This document shows positions 5,566-8,781 of a DNA stretch of 8,781 bases, piece after piece. The stretch spans positions 1-8,781 of the forward strand of contig JACQTM010000060.1 in the NCBI GenBank assembly GCA_016210825.1, in the 5' to 3' direction. The notes beneath the pieces were generated by a model. It did no database searches. It saw only the letters and a program-made list of their open reading frames with translations, and was not told the DNA's origin. Position numbers and translations under genes: made by a program. How positions within the stretch are numbered: position 1 is the first letter of the stretch; the number at the start of each line of letters is the position of its first letter. Source of the stretch: Hyphomicrobiales bacterium. Its GTDB lineage: Bacteria > Pseudomonadota > Alphaproteobacteria > Rhizobiales > Xanthobacteraceae.

Positions 5566-7839
5566 CTAGTCGTCGGCGTCAAGATCTTCCGCCCGGGGCG
5601 TCGCATCGAGGGTTCGCGGACGGCCTGCCTCCCGGGATACGTTTTCCAGCGCTTGCGGAACTGTACTTGCCCACGGCCGATCAAATCCCTTCGGCCGTGC
5701 TGCTGTCATCGCAAAGCCTTTCCTGCTCGGATACAATTCGATTGCACCTGAAGCACGCGAGATATCGCGGTCGATGACAAGAGCGCTGCACCCCGGCGGA
5801 GCCTTGCGTGGGGTAATGATCACTGAAGCGCGGCGGCAATCCTCGCCAAAGGCTTCGGGTGCAAGCGACAGTGCGACCATGCGGCCATCGGCGAGACTGG
5901 CGATGCAGCCGGCATCGTCACAACGAATTCCCGTGCCGAGTGTTAAATCGTTCGCCGCGCGCGAGTCGGCGTCGGCGGCTAGCCATTCACGCACCGCGAA
6001 TGGGTCCTTCGAGTTTTTCATCACTAAAAGGCGGCCATCCGTACCCCTTACACCAACAGCGCCGGCATCCGCCGCAATACGGATGTCGGGAAGCGGTGTC
6101 ATAACTGCCCACGTTGTCGCAGCAACGATCAGACAGGCACCGGACCATCGCAGCTTTGTGCGCAGCAAACAGAGCAGGATCAGTCCGGCGGTGCACAGCA
6201 AAAGCGGACCCGTGCCGAACGCAGCCATGCGTCCAACGGCCCCTGGCAAGTTCGCCACCCAGAGCGCGACCGCAATCATCCAGTCAATTCCGTCACCCAT
6301 GGCCCGCCAGAGAGGGGCATCGAATCCGAAGGGAATAGCGAGCAATGCAAGAAGCCCTGCCGGCATCACCCAAACGGACACGATGGGCATGGCGAGGAGA
6401 TTGGCGATCACACCGTACGGTGCCAAGCGATGGAAGTGGTATGCGGCATAGGGCGTCGTGGCGAGACCGGCGAGGACCGAAGCCAGAATCAAGCCCACAA
6501 TTTCACGTCCGCCCCAGAGCGCGATTCGAGAACCGATCGAAGTGTCGACCGCATCGCGAAGCCACGGCAAGCCATGTTGATAGCCGGCGATCAAGGCCAG
6601 CGATGCGGCAAACGACATCTGGAAGCTCGGATGGACCAGCGCCTCTGGCGCGATCAGGAGTACGGCCATCGCCGCAACTGCAATTGTGCGCAGTGTCAAC
6701 GCAGGACGGTCGGTCATCACACCGATCAGTACAATCGCCGTCATGATGAACGAGCGTTGTGTCGCGACTTCGGCACCGGACAACAGGAGATAAAATGCCG
6801 CGGCGAATAGAGCAGCGAGTGCAGCCCATTTCTTTATCGGGTAACGAATGGCGAGCGAGGGCACGAGCGCAAAACTTGCACGGAAGAAAAAAAATACAAC
6901 TCCTGCAACCACTGCCATGTGATAGCCTGAGATCGACAGCACGTGCGCCAAGCTTGAGACATACATGGCGTCGCTCACCGGGGTAGAAATCGCATCACGC
7001 TTGCCGGTTATTAGGGCCGAAGCGATCGCACCCTTGTCACCGCTCAAGACACTGCGGATGCGCGCATCGATAGCGTCACGCATTGCCGCGATCGCCGACG
7101 CGTATCGCAGCCACGCTCCGCCTGCCACCGGCGGTTCAGATACGGTAATCCGGCCAAGCACAAAGCCCGTAGCGCCGATGCCCTGAAAATAGAGATCACG
7201 AGCAAAATCGTATCCGCCTGGACGCAATGGCTGCAATGGTGAGTTGAGCCGTGCCTTGAAGGTTACATAGGTGCCAACGCGAGGCGCTTGCCCCTTGCGT
7301 ATAGAGACACGCACGCGCTCGAGTTTGGAACGTTCGCGCAGGCCCTCCAGTCGAAGAACACGAACGATGATCCGATCGCTGCGCGCGCGTTCCTCGCTTA
7401 CCTCGACGAATCCCGTAATCACGACGCCAATCGCCGGATTGTGGAGAACGGGATGGGCGATATATGTGCGCTTCACCGTTGCGGTTGCGAATCCGGCCGC
7501 TATGGCTGTGAAGGCTAGAGCCAGGGGAAACGCCAGCGGCCGTTGGTGCAGTCTGATAGCTGCAAGGATGCCCGCCGCAAGCGCGCCAAGCGCGGCTAAA
7601 ACGGCCGGTTCACGATCTGCGGTAAAATAAAGGGCGATCCCGAATCCAAATGCGATTGGAAACCACGGTAATAGCCGTCCGGGTCCGGTATCGGCGAGAA
7701 TCCAAGTTCTAAGATGGCTTTGCGCCCACTCCGTGAAACGTGAAGCGTCTTGAAACCATGTTGCGGCCTTCCGCCGCCGCGCCGCTACAATCTCAGGCCA
7801 TATCTGAGCCCTACCGCCAGCTCTATCGCGCTTGGTCAT
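5566..7839 (-). CDS. comEC: ComEC/Rec2-family DNA-uptake channel protein with degenerate C-terminal domain
   Basis: ComEC forms the inner-membrane channel through which single-stranded DNA enters during natural transformation. The protein has 757 residues. N-terminal membrane segments lie at about 58-122, followed by a soluble OB-like region (DUF4131 type, about 125-235). The Competence domain (about 265-560) has the signature ALITGKRDAI at 275-284, LAHVLSISGYHMAVVAG at 297-313, SGAEVATQRSFIM at 354-366 and HPSFQMSFAA at 403-412, with many hydrophobic helices up to about 582. The last 175 residues sit where many ComEC proteins carry a metallo-beta-lactamase-like domain, but no HxHxDH motif is present. 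They read as a degenerate remnant (IRIAADAGAVGVRGTDGRLLV), which I recall as common in rhizobial ComEC. The ATG at 7839 is the only good upstream start; the sequence before it is very G-rich rather than a standard ribosome site. Probably downstream of glnS on the same strand. Actual competence is not implied by this gene alone. Confidence 0.92.
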   Translation of the reverse strand: MTKRDRAGGRAQIWPEIVAARRRKAATWFQDASRFTEWAQSHLRTWILADTGPGRLLPWFPIAFGFGIALYFTADREPAVLAALGALAAGILAAIRLHQRPLAFPLALAFTAIAAGFATATVKRTYIAHPVLHNPAIGVVITGFVEVSEERARSDRIIVRVLRLEGLRERSKLERVRVSIRKGQAPRVGTYVTFKARLNSPLQPLRPGGYDFARDLYFQGIGATGFVLGRITVSEPPVAGGAWLRYASAIAAMRDAIDARIRSVLSGDKGAIASALITGKRDAISTPVSDAMYVSSLAHVLSISGYHMAVVAGVVFFFFRASFALVPSLAIRYPIKKWAALAALFAAAFYLLLSGAEVATQRSFIMTAIVLIGVMTDRPALTLRTIAVAAMAVLLIAPEALVHPSFQMSFAASLALIAGYQHGLPWLRDAVDTSIGSRIALWGGREIVGLILASVLAGLATTPYAAYHFHRLAPYGVIANLLAMPIVSVWVMPAGLLALLAIPFGFDAPLWRAMGDGIDWMIAVALWVANLPGAVGRMAAFGTGPLLLCTAGLILLCLLRTKLRWSGACLIVAATTWAVMTPLPDIRIAADAGAVGVRGTDGRLLVMKNSKDPFAVREWLAADADSRAANDLTLGTGIRCDDAGCIASLADGRMVALSLAPEAFGEDCRRASVIITPRKAPPGCSALVIDRDISRASGAIELYPSRKGFAMTAARPKGFDRPWASTVPQALENVSREAGRPRTLDATPRAEDLDADD

Positions 7840-7918
7840 GCACAGCCCGCCCCCGCTCCCCCGCAGTACTATGCTACACGCTAAGGTTGTTGTGGAGGGT
7901 GTATCAGAGGGCTGTGCA
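7839..7918. repeat. Perfect 10-base inverted repeat spanning the glnS-comEC gap
   Basis: TGCACAGCCC at 7839-7848 is the exact reverse complement of GGGCTGTGCA at 7909-7918, with 60 bases between the arms. On the minus-strand transcript one arm lies three bases after the glnS stop and the other ends on the first base of the comEC AUG. Folded, the pair would hold the comEC start at the foot of a stem. A 10-base match in an 80-base gap is unlikely by chance, but the long loop makes the function uncertain. Confidence 0.5.
7846..7862 (-). other. G-rich tract just upstream of comEC
   Basis: On the minus strand this is GGGGG-AGC-GGGGG-C-GGG, ending six bases before the comEC ATG. It takes the place of a normal ribosome binding site. 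It has three G-runs of three or more, one short of a standard intramolecular G-quadruplex, though two-layer folds are possible. The GGG run nearest the start lies in the inverted-repeat arm. Confidence 0.4.
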
Positions 7919-7920
7919 AT

Positions 7921-8781
7921 TCACACGACCTTGCCGCCATGAACCTTGGCCCAGGTATCACGAAGCACGACCGTTCGGTTAAATACTAAATGATCGCGCG
8001 TTGAGTCGGTATCGAGACAAAAATAACCTTGCCGTTCGAACTGAACCGGTTCTCCGGACCGTGCTTCAGCAAGTGCGCGCTCGAGTTTGCATTCGGTCAA
8101 TACTTCGAGCGATTCTAGATTGATGTCAGCGGCGAAGTTCCCCGCATCCGGCGCCGGTCGTACGAACAGCTGATTATAGAGACGGACCTCCGCGGACGCA
8201 GCGTCGCTCGACGAAACCCAGTGCAGCGTTGCCTTTACCTTTCGGCCATCCGGCGCGTTGCCACCGCGCGTCGCCGGATCATAGGTGCATCGCAATTCAG
8301 TGACCTCGCCCGTGGCATTTTTCAACACCTCACGGCATGTGATGAAATAAGCATACCGCAGGCGGACTTCTCTGCCCGGTGAAAGTCGAAAGAAATTCTT
8401 TGGTGGGGTTTCCATAAAGTCATCGCGTTCGACGTAAAGTTCACGCTCGAATCGGATTTTTCGCGTACCCGCATCAGGATTGTCGGGATGATTGAGAGCC
8501 TCAACCTCCTCTGCCTTGCCTGCGGGATAATTCTCAATCACGACCTTTAACGGTCGCAGAACCGCCATGCGCCGAACGGCGTCTTTATTTAAAATTTCGC
8601 GAACCGAAAATTCAAACATCGCGACATCAACCAGGCTATTTGCCTTCGCCACGCCGATTTGCCTGATGAAATCGCGGATCGCCGCCGGTGGGATACCGCG
8701 GCGGCGCAATCCCGCGAGCGTCGGCATGCGCGGATCGTCCCAGCCTTTGACATGCCCCCCACACACCAGTTCATTTAACAC
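7921..8781 (-). CDS. glnS: Glutaminyl-tRNA synthetase, C-terminal part (5' end outside window)
   Basis: This enzyme charges tRNA-Gln with glutamine directly. The visible 287 codons are roughly the last half of the protein (E. coli GlnRS is about 550 residues). The frame is open to the right edge, where the first codon is an internal GTG (Val) and not a start; by alignment from memory the window is cut just after the KMSKS-type loop. Signatures: HVKGWDDPRMPTLAGLRRRG at about 10-29, diagnostic of GlnRS; VLRPLKVVIENYP, opening the anticodon-binding barrels; GREVRLRYAYFI; DGRKVKATLHWVS; VRLYNQLF; and the terminal FERQGYFCLDTD and VFNRTVVLRDTWAKV. These follow the E. coli GlnS order to the end, and separate it from GluRS. 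GlnRS reached bacteria from eukaryotes by ancient transfer and is present only in some Alphaproteobacteria; others use GatCAB. comEC follows 81 bases downstream on the same strand. Confidence 0.97.
   Translation of the reverse strand: MLNELVCGGHVKGWDDPRMPTLAGLRRRGIPPAAIRDFIRQIGVAKANSLVDVAMFEFSVREILNKDAVRRMAVLRPLKVVIENYPAGKAEEVEALNHPDNPDAGTRKIRFERELYVERDDFMETPPKNFFRLSPGREVRLRYAYFITCREVLKNATGEVTELRCTYDPATRGGNAPDGRKVKATLHWVSSSDAASAEVRLYNQLFVRPAPDAGNFAADINLESLEVLTECKLERALAEARSGEPVQFERQGYFCLDTDSTRDHLVFNRTVVLRDTWAKVHGGKVV

Noticed and set aside
5591..5601. GC-rich mini-hairpin CGCC-N3-GGCG near the lexA-comEC junction as a terminator
   Set aside because: It has a four-base stem inside the comEC coding region and no following T-run on either strand.
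4968..5684. Long minus-strand open frame (238 codons) over lexA
   Set aside because: It lies antisense to a complete, motif-intact lexA and runs into the comEC end. Its translation shows no recognisable domain and is rich in Arg and His, as expected from the opposite strand of a GC-rich gene.
5774..6451. Plus-strand open frame (225 codons) inside comEC
   Set aside because: It is a shadow of comEC on the other strand: low-complexity Ser/Arg/Pro/Ala translation, no ribosome site and no family resemblance.
7840..7920. Separate comEC promoter in the glnS-comEC gap
   Set aside because: TTGCAC occurs on the minus strand near 7919, but no acceptable -10 lies 16-18 bases downstream, and other hexamer pairs are no better, so I do not call a promoter.
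1..8781. A new defence, mobile or secondary-metabolite system
   Set aside because: All long frames resolve into well-known housekeeping families in a familiar order. There are no integrase, transposase, repeat arrays, unusual small genes or compositional breaks to support one.

Overview
This window is core chromosome from an alphaproteobacterium, most likely of the Hyphomicrobiales (rhizobial) lineage. The evidence is the gene order trpE-trpG-trpD-trpC-moaC-moeA-lexA with a convergent comEC, the GAAC-N7-GAAC type of SOS operator before lexA (the alphaproteobacterial LexA box, not the CTGT-N8-ACAG box of enterobacteria), and the rhizobial-style ComEC and LexA sequences. The genus cannot be fixed by eye. 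The DNA is moderately GC-rich throughout, and no gene looks compositionally foreign.

Positions 1-3031 hold the tryptophan block. It comprises the C-terminal third of trpE (anthranilate synthase large subunit, cut by the left edge), trpG (its glutaminase), trpD (anthranilate phosphoribosyltransferase) and trpC (indole-3-glycerol phosphate synthase). trpE and trpG are separate genes, not the trpE(G) fusion of Rhizobium and Sinorhizobium, and trpC carries no TrpF domain. TrpF, TrpB and TrpA must therefore be encoded outside the window. trpG-trpD-trpC-moaC-moeA are separated by only 1 to 7 bases. The 67-base trpE-trpG gap is the only place before lexA where a new promoter would fit, and a candidate is visible there.

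Positions 3039-4729 hold moaC and moeA, two molybdenum cofactor genes (formation of cPMP; insertion of Mo into molybdopterin), placed so tightly behind trpC that they are probably read on the same transcript. A 124-base gap (4730-4853) then carries the lexA control region. It has a -35/-10 pair with a perfect SOS box in its spacer, a second imperfect SOS box near the expected transcription start, and a strong ribosome binding site. lexA (4854-5555) encodes the SOS repressor with its cleavage site and Ser/Lys dyad intact.

From 5566 to the right edge the genes are on the minus strand. comEC encodes a DNA-uptake channel protein whose C-terminal region lacks the metal motif of the usual beta-lactamase-like domain. 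Upstream of it lies glnS, represented by the C-terminal half of glutaminyl-tRNA synthetase and cut by the right edge. lexA and comEC converge with only 10 bases between their stop codons. The 81-base glnS-comEC gap contains a perfect 10-base inverted repeat, one arm of which runs into the comEC start codon, and a G-rich tract.

I see no tRNA, rRNA, insertion sequence, CRISPR array, phage gene or toxin-antitoxin pair, and no new multi-gene system. The points most worth a second look are regulatory: the two-box lexA promoter, the lexA/comEC collision, the hairpin-like repeat at the comEC start, and the candidate internal promoter in the trp block.
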